Part shown: one piece after another, positions 13,691-25,486 of the stretch
Layout: each line of letters opens with the position of its first letter
Position numbering within the stretch: position 1 is the first letter of the stretch
NCBI GenBank assembly: GCA_034766995.1
Contig: CM068314.1
Coordinates: 13,897,701-13,961,700 of the forward strand
Source: Acanthacorydalis orientalis
Lineage: Eukaryota > Arthropoda > Insecta > Megaloptera > Corydalidae
Direction: 5' to 3'
Length of the DNA: 64,000 bases
Notes under the pieces: generated by a model
Seen by the model: only the letters and a program-made list of their open reading frames with translations
Told to the model about the DNA's origin: nothing
The model's database searches: none
Program-made: the position numbers and the translations under genes

Positions 13691-16151
13691 ATGTCATATC
13701 AAGGTTCTCCATATTCTGCATACAATCAAGATGAATTTGACTTTGAAGATGAGAAATTGGATGATTACGATGAATATAGAGAAAATGATGAACCGGGAGT
13801 ACCAGACGAAAGCGATGAAGGTTAATAATAATAACATATATATATATATATATATATATTTATGCTGTGGTTTGTGTACATATAAATTTGTTCACTTCAC
13901 TAACTAAAAATATTTAAATTAAGATGTACCTGAATTTAAAACAGTGAATAAATCGCATAAATTACTATTTAATTCTACATAACTTTAAACTACATAATTT
14001 TAAATGTGCCATAGAAACTTATGTTACGTTACAGTAGTATACAAACAAATCAAAAAAAGCACTGTTTGAAAAGTTTATTTTAGAGACTAATTTGTTTTTA
14101 TATTCATGAAACTATAGTATTCATTTAATTACAATTTATTGTTGTAACTATTTTATTGTATAGTATTTAATTCAAAATATAATCATTTTTAATTTTCTAG
14201 ATACTGAGGAAGCCAGTGAAACAGAAATGGGTAGAAATGAAGAACCATTAGAGATTAAAGAGCAGTAAGTAAAATTTAGTTTTGTTGATGTTTGTGTTTA
14301 GAGCTTGTTAAAACATGTTTATTTTTTCTTAGGATGTACCAAGATAAATTAGCAAATTTAAAAAAACAATTGCAACAGTTAAAAGATGGAACACATCCAG
14401 AATATAACAGGAGAGTGAAACGCTTAGAATATCAGTATAATGAAAGGTTACGATTAAATGGCATTTATAGAGAATATATGATGGAATGTGTTGAACGTGA
14501 GTATACAATGGAGAAGAAATCTGCAGCAAAAGAATTTGAAGAAAAAAAAGTTGACTTAAGAGACAATTTACTAACTGACTTTGAAGAAAAACGAAGGATA
14601 ATTGAATCAGAACGTCATACTATGGAATTAATGGGAGACTCTACAGAGGTATAGTAAATTTTTAATCAGTATTTTTCAGTATGTTCAAAATAATATGTTG
14701 ATATTTTTAATATAACTTTATTTTTAAAACCCTTTAAAAAATAATTATTTTTAAATACCCCGTTGGAGGCTTGTACTGAAATAGTTATATTAATTCTGTT
14801 TTAATTTTTTTATTACAGGTAAAGCCTGTAATGACAAGAAAACTAAGACGGAGACCAAATGATCCTGTTCCAGTTCAAGAGAAGCGGCGAAAACCCACCA
14901 CTTCTCAAGTAATATATTTACTTGATGAAAAAGAAGTTGAAAATGATTTAAAAATTATCAGCCGGGGCAAGATTCCAACACCAATACGAAAACCCGGTAA
15001 AGGAAATAGATGATAATATATTTTTTCTTGTAGTTTTGTGTAGTGCTCAATCTTTTTAATTCGTTTCATAGTATATAAATATATATAATATTTAGTATTA
15101 GTAAAAATGACTTGTTTTATAAAATGCTTTATACTTGCATATTTTTTCATTAAGAATAAAGTGTTCGATGAATTTGTATATTTTGCTTATTATGCTAAAG
15201 CTTTGTGTCATGCATGAACATGAATGCTTTTCTATTACAATCTTCAGTTAATAGATTTCGGTATGTATACTTTTGATTATTTTATATGTTAATTGGTTTG
15301 AAATATTTAATGCATTTCATGACAACAAATAGTTTAACCATATAATAATTACATGTTAAAATAAAAGAGCACATATTTATGAATTATTTCTATAATTATG
15401 TGCTTATATATAGAATAAAGTCATTTATCAATTAATTAACGGTTTAAAAAAAAATCTTAAGAAATATATAGAGTACTAACTAAATTTACACTAGATATAC
15501 TAATATAAATGTGTAATACAGCAAAGTAGATTACAATTAAAAACTCTTGATATCGTTATATGAAATTATATATAAATTTATTCGAATCAGTGTACCATCA
15601 TGAGAATCAGTACTGTTTTAATATTATTAACATAAAATAAAGCATTTTAGAATTCTAAATCCTGCAAGACGATTTAAAAAATATTTCTGTAACTAAACAA
15701 CTGTTTTATTTGAAAAACTAATCAACTTATATATTTTTTTGCTACAACCGACTTATATAATGATATCAATTATACAGCTGTTATATCTCCACCAACACCA
15801 TCACCTGTACAGCCCCAACCTAATGAGACAACACTGGTTGAAACACGTATTGAAGATGGAAAATTATTGTATGAGAGACGTTGGTTCCATCGTGGTCAGT
15901 CTGTTTATGTGGAAGGCAGAGATATGCCTAAATTTGCTGGAAATATATCGGCAATAGGAACAGAAGCTGTATGTATTTTATTAATATGTCACAGAAATAA
16001 ATATATACCTAAGTGGAAATGAACTAATATTTAATTTTTTTGGGTACGAATGCAGTTGCACGTAAAGAAACTACTAGATGGAAGCAAAGTCCGTATTTAC
16101 ATTTCACAGTTGAGCCAAGGAAAGGTTTCAATTAAAAGGAGAGCATCTTAA
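13691..16151 (+). CDS. Sds3: Sds3 homologue, Sin3-HDAC corepressor subunit (SUDS3)
   Basis: Six coding exons in consistent phase: 13691-13820, 14201-14264, 14333-14648, 14819-14996, 15778-15968 and 16056-16151 (stop TAA 16149-16151). They encode 324 aa; human SUDS3 is 328. Residues 1-64 are acidic. Residues 65-170 form the Sds3 coiled coil (QMYQDKLANLKKQLQQL; KEFEEKKVDLRDNLLTDFEE) used for dimerisation and Sin3 contact. The family signature VKPVMTRKLRRRPNDPVP opens exon 4. Residues about 250-324 form the Tudor-like C-terminal domain (IEDGKLLYERRWFHRGQSVY; KVRIYISQLSQGKVSIKRR). The family scaffolds the Sin3/HDAC1 deacetylase complex in the nucleus. Intron 4 (14997-15777) would add only GKGNR and a stop if retained. 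An AATAAA at 16342 is a likely poly(A) signal. BRMS1/BRMS1L is related, but the signature fits SUDS3 better. Confidence 0.94.
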
Positions 16152-16547
16152 ACATTGAGTGTAACAACTGAAAATTCTGTAAATGTAACTAATTTTGTTT
16201 TTTTTTTTTTTTTGTTATATATATATATATATTCAAGTACTGATTATACTTATGTCTATATGAAAAAATATATTCCAAATATTTATAATATAGTTTTAAT
16301 TCAATATATAAATATTAAGCATATATAAATGTAATGAATGTAATAAAAAAAATTATTGATTGATGTTTAAATATTATTTATTATTTAACCTTTTGTTTTT
16401 TTAAATAGGAGCTCTTAAATGATCCACAAAAATGATAAAATATATCATTCTTTCATCTAATCAATCTTTTAATCCTTTTTTCATTAAATATTACTTTCTT
16501 ATAATATTCAACATAGTTCGACTTAACAAAATTTTACTCACGGTATG

Positions 16548-16765
16548 TTGTTGATACTGACAAATTCACTTTCGCAAATGAATTTTTTCATTCACACAAA
16601 CTATAAAAAAGTTTCTAATAATGATGTCGTGATCTTCAGATGATAGAATTGCCATCGAAGTGCACGTACACAACAGTAAAAAATTCTCAATAATAGTTAA
16701 TTAAATATTTTTAATCAGAAAAATTTTGTTACCTTATGGAGTAGAAAAAATAATTTTTGGAAACA
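16548..16765. repeat. Palindromic MITE family, partial copy
   Basis: Left terminus CAAATTCACTTTCGCAAATG, a central ATAATGATGTCGTGATCTTC, GCCATCGAAGTGCACGTACA, and right arm TTTTTAATCAGAAAAATTTT. The centre is shortened. It lies about 200 bp past the Sds3 poly(A) signal. Confidence 0.65.
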
Positions 16766-17180
16766 AAATTTGGATATTTAAAAGACTTAATTATATATTT
16801 TGAATGCCCCATATTGTATTAATAAAGAAATTTAAATAATTATTAACATTAATAATAAGTACTATAATCTTATTAAATATATATAGGAACCATTATTTTA
16901 ATAAATAAAAATATTCAAAAATGTCGAGGCTGCATCAAGAATTGTAAAGTGGTCGTCTTGCGCATCAAACTTTGAGTATCTGCTACTGGATAAAAACTTC
17001 TTCCAAAATTTTCCAGTTTGTATCATCCAATGCTTCTCCTCAGACATTTCAAATACATTTTTTAATATTTTATCTCATTTGTTCTTTTTGGACTGTATTA
17101 TATTTTCTAGTCCTCAGTCAATAATTTATGATATTCATTCAGTATTTTTCTTAAATTTGTTCTACCTATTTCGAATACCC

Positions 17181-17182
<2 letters not shown>

Positions 17183-17212
<30 letters not shown>
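17183..17212. repeat. (AT)n microsatellite
   Basis: Short pure TA tract in the Sds3-MARCH intergenic space. Otherwise 16766-17340 shows nothing recognisable. Confidence 0.9.
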
Positions 17213-17217
<5 letters not shown>

Positions 17218-17340
17218 GAATTTTAAAATTGTAAAAATTAAGTTATAGAATAATTCATTTTAAACAGTGGTAATATAAAGTCTCTAAAACAACGTTGTAT
17301 TAAATGTGACGTTAGAAAGAAAAACTAATTAATTTAATAT

Positions 17341-17422
<82 letters not shown>
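17341..17422. repeat. (AT)n microsatellite flanking the pogo-like element
   Basis: TA repeats with single C interruptions abut the left end of the transposon at 17423. Both minus-strand ORFs reported across it are artefacts of the repeat. Confidence 0.95.
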
Positions 17423-18164
17423 CCGTAGACCTTCACCGAACGACTGATCACACAATGACCGGGCTTCATAAAGCACGCATTGCTCCAGAAGAGGATCAAA
17501 TCTTGCGAAATAACTCCCTCGACTGACTGCACTGCAGCGTGGTGGGGCACTCAATCACGTGTTAAAGCAAGAAACTGCAAGAATTAAATCAAAAAATTGT
17601 TAAAAAACTTGAGGAAGGATTTAAGGTCAATGAACTTGCTAGACAATATGGCGTCTCTCATTCTTTCATTTCTGTTTTCTTAAAAGCAAAAATTAAAATA
17701 AAAAATGTTTCTGTTACTGATACGACCAGATATATTAATCCTGATTCTCATATTATGGAAATGGAGAGACTATTGTTAATTTGGATATATGATAAGTAGA
17801 TGCATGGTGATTATTTAAGTCGGAGTTTTATAAGCCCATGAACGACAAATTAACATTGTTGCTACGGGATAATGCGTCTGGTAATTTCAAATTAAAGCCT
17901 CTTTTTGTGTATTATTCACATACTGTACCTGTTTTTAACACAAAGTGATAAAATGTACACTGGGGGTTAGTTGGCAGTTGAACAGTAAGGCATAGGTCAC
18001 TAGGGCTGTCTTTACTGAATGGACCAGTTTTATCTAATGTATGATTAAGATTTTGGCGGCTTTGTACCTATTAGAAGGTTTACATATTATAAGTGCTTTA
18101 TACAACGTCCATTTCGAGGGACCGTTAGCCCTGCACTAATTACGGTCGTTCAGCGAGGGTTTAC

Positions 18165-18166
<2 letters not shown>
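17423..18166 (+). mobile_element. Degenerate pogo/Tigger-like DNA transposon
   Basis: Terminal inverted repeats are visible: left CCGTAGACCTTCACCGAACG and right (reverse complement) CAGTAAACCCTCGCTGAACG, both followed by ACNG. TA dinucleotides flank both ends. From about 17580, + strand, a decayed transposase N-terminus reads NQKIVKKLEEGFKVNELARQ then YGVSHSFISVFLKAK, the CENP-B/psq-type helix-turn-helix of pogo transposases. The frame hits a stop near 17798 (IYDK*), and the catalytic DDE domain is missing, so this is a short, non-autonomous remnant of about 744 bp. TA repeats lie on both sides, consistent with insertion into an AT microsatellite. Confidence 0.8.
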
Positions 18167-18195
<29 letters not shown>

Positions 18196-18412
18196 CCATT
18201 TGTTTCAATTGATATGTGTGTCAACCAAATAAATTACTTCAGAAATATACTCTATATTATTCTTTCGAAAATTATTTTATATCCGAATTTTGAACTATTT
18301 GACATTTTTGAATGTTTTTAGTCGGTAATCTCATAGCTAACTTGGCATAATTTTATTTGACTAACATTTGTATGTCATTCGAATTAAAAAATAAAGTTAT
18401 TCAAAAATAGAA

Positions 18413-18424
18413 ATGAACTTATGA
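18413..18424 (+). promoter_or_regulatory. Minimal uORF overlapping the MARCH start codon
   Basis: ATG AAC TTA TGA: the stop codon TGA (18422-18424) overlaps the main ATG (18421-18423) as ATGA. If the mRNA leader includes it, ribosomes would terminate right on the start codon, allowing reinitiation or limiting translation. Confidence 0.5.
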
Positions 18425-19192
18425 ATGTTACTAACAGTAATAATGAACTCAATGTTATTGTTAATCGTAATTCGAACATTTCCGAAAATGACAATGCAAC
18501 TACGGATAGTTTGCCTGAAGAATGTGAAGAAATTATTAAATCAGAAAATAAAACTATCACTATTTCTGACGACGACATTAGCCAAAATGGAGAAGATATT
18601 GAGTTTGATATTCATACATTATTTAATGAAGTGTATTGCAGGGTATGTTACGATGACAGCGAGAAGGAACCGCTTATTACACCATGCTATTGCAAAGTAA
18701 GTCATTTTTTTAATAAATTCGAAATAATAATTTTTAGGAATCGGCCCTTAATGCACCTGTAAAGGTGCATTTTATATCTTATTTAATTATACATTTTTGT
18801 ATTTAAGAGTTCCATTATATTATAAAAGTTAGAACGATCCATCGATTGTTCTTTTCTTGAGAAGTTCAAAATCATATATAAAATTAACTTTAAAAATAAA
18901 TTCACTGAAAATAGCTGTCTTGTATCATCTTTCATAAATTAAATAAGATTTTATCAGCTATAAAACTCGATTGTATAATTACATATCAAAATAAATTGAA
19001 ATAATACAGAGCTGTATTCACAATAAAATATTTATTTTTTCTAAATTAAATATTGCATTTTTCTTGTTTTGAAATAAATCAGCATGCAACTTCGTTAAAA
19101 TTATTTACTGAATGAAAACTTCTCCATAACGAGTACACTCTAGAAAAAAATGATATAAATGCATTCTTTAAATTTGTGATAATTGAGAATAA

Positions 19193-19269
<77 letters not shown>

Positions 19270-20176
19270 ATGAAATATGAAAACTGTTCTATAGAAAAAT
19301 ATATTATTTCCTGATATCTTTAATGTTTTAGAAATTAGTTTTATCCTTTTGAATGAAAATTATAATATTTCAATTTTCTTAATGGTTATTTTTACTAAAA
19401 CGTTCTTAAGACTTGCAAGAAAAACCTTTTTGTTTTAATCTCACAGAATAGTAATAATCTTAAATTAGTCAATATTCGTAATTCTAAATACAGCAAATAG
19501 ATCAAATATTTTATACGTATTTGTTATAAGAAATAATTTTTAATTTTGATTTTAATTGTATTTTATTCAGTTTAAAAAATAACTTTTTTTAATGAACAAA
19601 AACGTTTCGATAGATGTCTGTTGAATGCTTTACTAGCATTGATTAAATGTAGTTGAATATAGTATTGAATAATTTAATTTGTAAATTTTTGTTTTGATAC
19701 ATAAGGGCACGATTGCATACATACACAAATCTTGCTTGGAAAAATGGCTAGCTGAATCAAACAAGAGTTACTGTGAATTGTGCCACTTCATATTTCAAAC
19801 ACAACGCACCGTCCGTTATAACACTCATCAATCGATCATGAAATGGTTTCATCTGCAGGATTTCAATCTAGGATTCGAAGTACGAAACGTGAGGACTGAC
19901 ATAGCGATTTTGAGTATGTTAACGTCGTTGTCGATAGTCGCGTCGTACTTTTGTATCATCTCTGCCGATTATTATTCGCAAGACAAATTCGCTAGTATTC
20001 CTGCTGCGAAATGGACATCAGTTTCATTGCTAGCAATGATGTCGATTATCATTTTTGGATTCCATTTTTGGGTGTTTATGATGTTAAGGTATCATAGTCG
20101 ACTTTGGTATTATTGGTGGCAACACAATACGGTCGTGAAACTCGATTTACCACCGGATGTTGCAATTTATCAATGA
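18421..20176 (+). CDS. Membrane RING-CH E3 ubiquitin ligase, MARCH2/3-like
   Basis: Two coding exons, 18421-18696 (donor GTAAGT) and 19706-20176 (acceptor ATAAG, stop TGA), phase 0, 248 aa; vertebrate MARCH2 is about 246. The RING-CH finger is complete and split by the intron: C73-x2-C76-x12-C89-x-C91-x7-H99-x2-C102-x12-C115-x2-C118, the C4HC3 order that defines the family. Two transmembrane helices follow (about 158-180 and 195-219), then RYHSRLWYYWW, comparable to the RYHCRLYNEWRR segment after TM2 of MARCH2/3. The acidic N-terminus (1-70) is not conserved. Such enzymes sit in endosomal or plasma membranes with both termini cytosolic and ubiquitinate membrane proteins for sorting or lysosomal decay. 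A three-codon upstream ORF overlaps the start (see findings). A non-coding 5' exon cannot be excluded. Confidence 0.93.
18750..18771 (+). other. 9-bp hairpin with GTAA loop in the MARCH intron
   Basis: AATGCACCT, loop GTAA, AGGTGCATT. A perfect stem with a GNRA-type tetraloop if transcribed, about 50 nt past the splice donor. No family recognised. Confidence 0.5.
19198..19267. repeat. Long (AT)n microsatellite in MARCH intron
   Basis: About 70 bp of uninterrupted TA repeats. Confidence 0.95.
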
Positions 20177-20381
20177 AGACGGACTGTACTTAATTTTTAG
20201 ATATAAATAATTTTGGTAATATATATCATAGAAATAATATATATAACAGACATTGATGTGATAATTTCAGTGTTTTGTTAAATGTACTGATGTTAAATTA
20301 ATTACATTATACTCAAATCATTCTTTGATCCTTTTATCATCATAAATCGTACCTTTTTTCCTGACCAACGTAGAAGTTTAT

Positions 20382-20442
<61 letters not shown>

Positions 20443-22052
20443 AAGTACCAAAAATAATTGTTTTACGATAATTCTTGAATAATCTATTATTCTAAATCAA
20501 CAAATGTGAAAATTGGCGTCCAATGAATTTGCACTTCTATAAAAATCATATTTACTCATCTTCCCTCGAACTTGAACCGACTTATTCTTGATTTTTTTTA
20601 AAAAAAATAAACTCTTAGGTATCCACAAGTCACATTATTAGACGCGACGAAAGAAATGTATTAAAGTATAATGAAACGGCGCAAAAACTGGCATGCACGC
20701 AACTATCAGTTCTTAAATTATCTTTTACTGCTCAAACTGGGTGGATTCTCATGCACTTCTTTTTAGTCCCACGCAAAAATAATTAAGAACGGTGTTGATT
20801 TTAGACGGCGTCTACTTCGGTATATTATATTGCAGAGTTTTATATTATGTACTTATGTATCGTTTAAATCATCTAAAATATGCGTTTGTTATGACAACGT
20901 TGAACTAGAATTTATATAAGAATGTTTTGTAAATGTTGCAAGTTTTCTCAACAAAGAAGTATTTAAAAGAAAATGTTTCAAATCAAGCACCTGATTTTAT
21001 TTATAAGAGTTTTATGAAAATAAACTATTAATAAATATATCGTAATACCGTTCTGACACTGTCTTTAAATTTACTTTCACAAAGGAAATATATTCTCCTC
21101 CACAAACCACAAACATTTTTCTAATTAAAAATGTTCAATATATATTAAATTCCTTGTTGCTTATGTACAGTTCGTAGCGAAAATATTTTGATTTTGTATT
21201 AAACAAAAAAAATTTTCTATACCGTGATGCTCCGAGGATGATGGTCACGTCATCGAAATGTACATAAGCAATTAAAAATGCTCAATAACTATTTATTGAA
21301 AATTTTTGATTAGATAAAAATTGTGTGGATTTAGGGGTTGAAAAAGAGTTCATTTATACAATTGAAACATATATGTTTTATTTATTAAAATTGCTCATTT
21401 AAGAAATAAGTAACACTTTTGTTTGTTAAAAAAAATCTATTGATGTTAGAAAAATATTTTCTTAGGAAATTTATACATAATAATACATTTCTCTATAATA
21501 AAAAATAAAATTTCATCAAACATGCAAATCTGACTTAAAAAAACATAAAATATTTATTTACTTCAATAATTATGTATACAGTTTAAGTAATTAATCTGTT
21601 TTTTTTTAAGAAAACATAATCGTATTAATTCAAAACGAATACATTAAATAAATGGTTAAATAAAAGTATCATATAATTTCCATGAATACATTAATTGTGA
21701 AATATTAAACATATATAATAGAATAAACAAAATTTTTGTATCACTTAAGTTACAATAAACAAAAAATGTTATTGAAGTCTATGATGCTCTCTCTGTCATT
21801 TTAAATCAGTTTTTAAAACAATATTTTAAAATTAATAACCACATTTTTTTTCAAATATGTTTTCTTTCAGTATATTCAAATTTATCATTTAAAGAAAAAA
21901 AATATTGCAGATCCTCCAATTAATATTAATTTTTGAATTACAAATATGTTTTTCTCCAACTAGTGTGTAAGCCTTAAGTTTCAGCCGTCAAGTTGGTACT
22001 ACTGATAGAAATTCATTTGAGAGTATTTAAATAGTTGTCATTCCGTCAGTTT
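20177..22052. other. MARCH 3' region and intergenic space
   Basis: Likely 3' UTR from 20177. Candidate AATAAA motifs occur at about 21017-21035, just before a palindromic MITE. An (AT)n tract spans 20388-20440. 21370-22020 is plain A+T-rich sequence with no feature seen. TATTTAAAT at 22024 and TCAGTT at 22046 could be a TATA box and initiator for the candidate gene that starts at 22053. Confidence 0.5.
21046..21368. repeat. Palindromic MITE family, near-complete copy
   Basis: Begins TTCTGACACTGTCTTTAAAT and carries both arms, the central GAGGATGATGGTCACGTCAT and the right TTGTGTGGATT...GTTGAAAAAGAG end. One of the best copies for building a consensus. Confidence 0.75.
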
Positions 22053-23719
22053 ATGAAGATTTTTGAAAGAACTGGGATCATGATTTTTTTATTGTATTTG
22101 GTAAGTCCATTTATTTTGTTGATCATTTTCTTTTTGCGTATAATTTTTTTGATGCATTGTTCTTTTCATTATCTCTTTACTGTTTTATTCTGTATAAATA
22201 TTGGATTAAAGTGGAAATATCGATTGATCCATATGATTTTTTAAATATCGAATTGTATACTTTTGTTGTAAGAATCTGACAGCAGGAGTCGTAAAAATTT
22301 GTTTAAATATTTATGATTGGTGAATTCGAGTTTTGTGCCGATGATATTTATAGTAAAATTATTTGAATCATTATAGTTAATAAAATAATCTAAGTTTTGT
22401 TCACAAAATGTATCATTCTATAATAATTTATTGTTTTTTTTTCATTTAGTATATTTGGAGAATTTAGCAATTTCTAAGTAGCCTAATTAAATTAGTATCT
22501 CAATGGCGATTACTTTTTGTTTTTTAATAAATATTATTATTATTAATTTCTGATGATCAGTTGCAGTGCTTCAAAGTGCAAATTTCATGTTTTTTTTTGT
22601 GCTGAGTCATTACTATTTACATTTTATTTTATAATCTGTATATTTATTTGCAAGTTTTTCAGTAATTTCAATTTATTTAGACACTGTATTTTTCACATTT
22701 TTTAATACTCTTACATAAACACAAATATTTGCCAATGAAGTCTAATACTGAATATGAAAGTATACATTATTTATTTATGAAACAAACATTATATTTTAAA
22801 AATAATAATTAATAATATTTAAAAATATAAAACTTATTCAGGCTCTCTAAAAAATTAGAATCTTCCAAAAAACTAAACAAAAATGAACAAATGGTTAAAT
22901 CGTCTGGCTTTTAAAAATGAACCTTGAAATTATCAGAATGTTCAACCTCTGATTAGACAAATATTTCTTCCGAAGTTTTCATTTAAAGTGAATGATCAAC
23001 TGTTTCTTCCATATTTTTACAATTGATTTTTTAATTTGTTCATTATCAAGTCCCAATACTGTTTTATATTTTAAGTTATTCATATTTATAAATCTTCATT
23101 ACAAGTATATTTTATTTGTTTTTACAGATGTGTTGTGAGTGTATAGTGCTTTATACTTCGGCAGGAACTTCATCGACACGATCCACCTATTGGAGTCGAA
23201 AACAGGTTTTTAAGTTTTTTTTTATATTTACTGTACAAAAACGCAATTTCCATTGTTTCATCTTTAAAGTAGAATAGTGGTATTTTTTTCACTGATATCG
23301 TTGAATGTCTACAGTTAGTGCAATCAGTTTGTCCGTTTTGTTTGACCAAATCTGCAAAGATTTTAAATTTAGAAAAAAAAATAATATTTATAAAATCTAC
23401 AAATATCACTATTAATTTAGACAATGGCTAATTATTTTATATTTGAAGATTAAATCGAAATAAAGAAATGTTTATTCAAATTCAGTAAAACTCTCAATCG
23501 TTAAAATTGAATCAAAACTGGAACTTTTTAAATCGAATTAAAAATATTGATAGATTTTCTAAATACGAAATAATTAATCAGTTTGTCGATTTGACTAACT
23601 AATTATACAAATCGATAAAGCTGTTTACGATTGAGTCTTTATAAAATACGTCTGTGTTTTTTGATTCAGTTTGTCGAATTTTATTAACTTTTGATTAAAT
23701 TCATCGAGTGATATGTATG

Positions 23720-23766
<47 letters not shown>

Positions 23767-24269
23767 TCCATTCGAAATGGAAGAAGATAAGCAGGTTATA
23801 TGGTTTTCAATATATTATGACTTCAAGTTATTTGATCATTGATTTTAAAGGTAAAATGTATGTAAACAAAACCACTCTAAAATAACATAAGTTACATACG
23901 GAAATAAAATATCTATTCATGTATACACAGATCATGCTTCTATACATACATTTATACTTGAAATTAGTTACATCAAAATCAATTACATAGTCATAACAAA
24001 AATTCATTTAATTCAAAAAATTCAATATACTTTTTCGGTTGCACTGAATCGATCACTAAAAATAATTAATAAAAATTTAACTTAATTTTGCTTATAATTT
24101 AAATGCTATGATTACACTGAAAAATATTTTTATTTTAATAAAATTTTATTTTAATGTAAATATAGGAAGAGAATTCTCAATATTCTTCAAGTATATTTCT
24201 ATGTAATTGGAGTTATATAAAAGTTGATTGATTCTGTAAACTTCGAGATACTTTCTTTCAGGACTATAT

Positions 24270-24322
<53 letters not shown>

Positions 24323-24796
24323 TAATCTCCTTCGTGTATGGATTTAAAAGTTCTAGAATTTGTTATATATATATATATATATATATATAAAGTTCATATA
24401 AACTTTATTTTTAATTAAACAAATTGTTAAAATTTTCGAAACGATAAAGTACGAAATTGTTACTCTACCTTGTTTTTCACATTTTAATAATGAAACCTTG
24501 TCTAGCTTCTTTCAATTTATTTTTAGACTCTATTAAGTATGAAAATCGATTAAACTTCTCGTTACGTTTTCATAAATGAATGTGTGAATGTTGCAGAAAT
24601 GTCATGAAGGTCAGTGTCCAACACAACTTTTTATGAAGAAAATTATTAACACAATGATTGAAAAGAAATCGAGAAATGTTTATAAAAAGACGGAAATTGA
24701 CATAATGATAAAATGTCTAGACTGTATGAATATATTTTTGTATTATATAAAAATTTATTCGAGTTTGTTTCTTTTTCAGTTAATAAATTTAAATAG
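22053..24796 (+). CDS. Candidate small secreted cysteine-containing protein (unrecognised)
   Basis: Proposed exons: 22053-22100 (donor GTAAGT), 23128-23205 (acceptor TTTTTACAG; weak donor GTTTTT), 24597-24723 (acceptor TTGCAG; donor GTATGA), and a short last exon 24780-24796 after a 56-nt intron ending CTTTTTCAG. This gives 89 aa. Exons 1 and 2 join in phase 0 into a good signal peptide: MKIFERTGIMIFLLYL, then MCCECIVLYTSA, with cleavage after TSA plausible. The mature part is basic and probably helical, with CHEGQC near its start (QKCHEGQCPTQLFMKKIINT) and a later KCLD. If the 56-nt intron is retained, the frame runs to 24857 instead. I recognise no family. The open frame at 25702-25932 looked like another exon but is mariner sequence. 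Phase agreement and the split signal peptide are the only support. Confidence 0.33.
23724..23763. repeat. (AT)n microsatellite
   Basis: TA tract preceded by GTAT tetranucleotides, in the proposed second intron of the candidate secreted gene. Confidence 0.95.
24268..24390. repeat. Two adjacent (AT)n microsatellites
   Basis: TA tracts at 24268-24320 and 24364-24390, separated by about 45 bp. Confidence 0.95.
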
Positions 24797-24935
24797 TAGG
24801 CTTAGATTGGGTGGGTTACTTATAATCAACATAGTAGTGTTTTCTACACATCTGTAACATAGAAGTAGAAGTGGTAACATCCACAAAAAAAGTTCACAAC
24901 GGACATATTTTTCTTAGAAATACATTTGAATTATA

Positions 24936-24940
<5 letters not shown>

Positions 24941-25000
<60 letters not shown>
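24941..25000. repeat. (AT)n microsatellite
   Basis: About 60 bp pure AT. The short ORF across it (24871-25053) is an artefact. Confidence 0.95.
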
Positions 25001-25002
<2 letters not shown>

Positions 25003-25486
25003 CTAATGAATATTAAATATAAACTTCGCTTGATATATTTTGTGGATGGCTAATGCAGATTTAAAACATGCTGTTTTGTATTTTTTTACAAGATTTACAT
25101 ACATGCAACGTATATACACGAACCAAGGATTTAACTGAAAACTATTTTTCATGCAATAAATAAACATTCAGTGTTATGAATGCATATGTCTAAAATCTAG
25201 AATCGAAGTTATTATTGTTTGTTTTTATACCTTTCTATATTAAAAATAATATTTATTTTAAAATGTGCATTGAAAATTTATTTTGCACTGCAAAAAATAT
25301 TTTTTCGTTTCCGAACATTGCTGATAGATTCGGTACAAAATTAAACTAACAAAATATAGTCGAGTTTCATTTAAATTACAGTTATTATATATTTTTATAC
25401 CTGCTATTATGTTGATGGTCATCCTTCAGAACCAGGCAACGTTTTCTTTGACTAGTTTCAGCACGTGTTTACATATAGGCATATAT

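Noticed and set aside
14819..15013. Sds3 ending at the intron-retained stop (15011-15013)
   Set aside because: A phase-compatible exon at 15778 restores the conserved C-terminal domain, so the short form would only be an intron-retention product.
17312..17554. Two minus-strand ORFs of 73-80 codons
   Set aside because: They combine the pogo left end with TA repeats.
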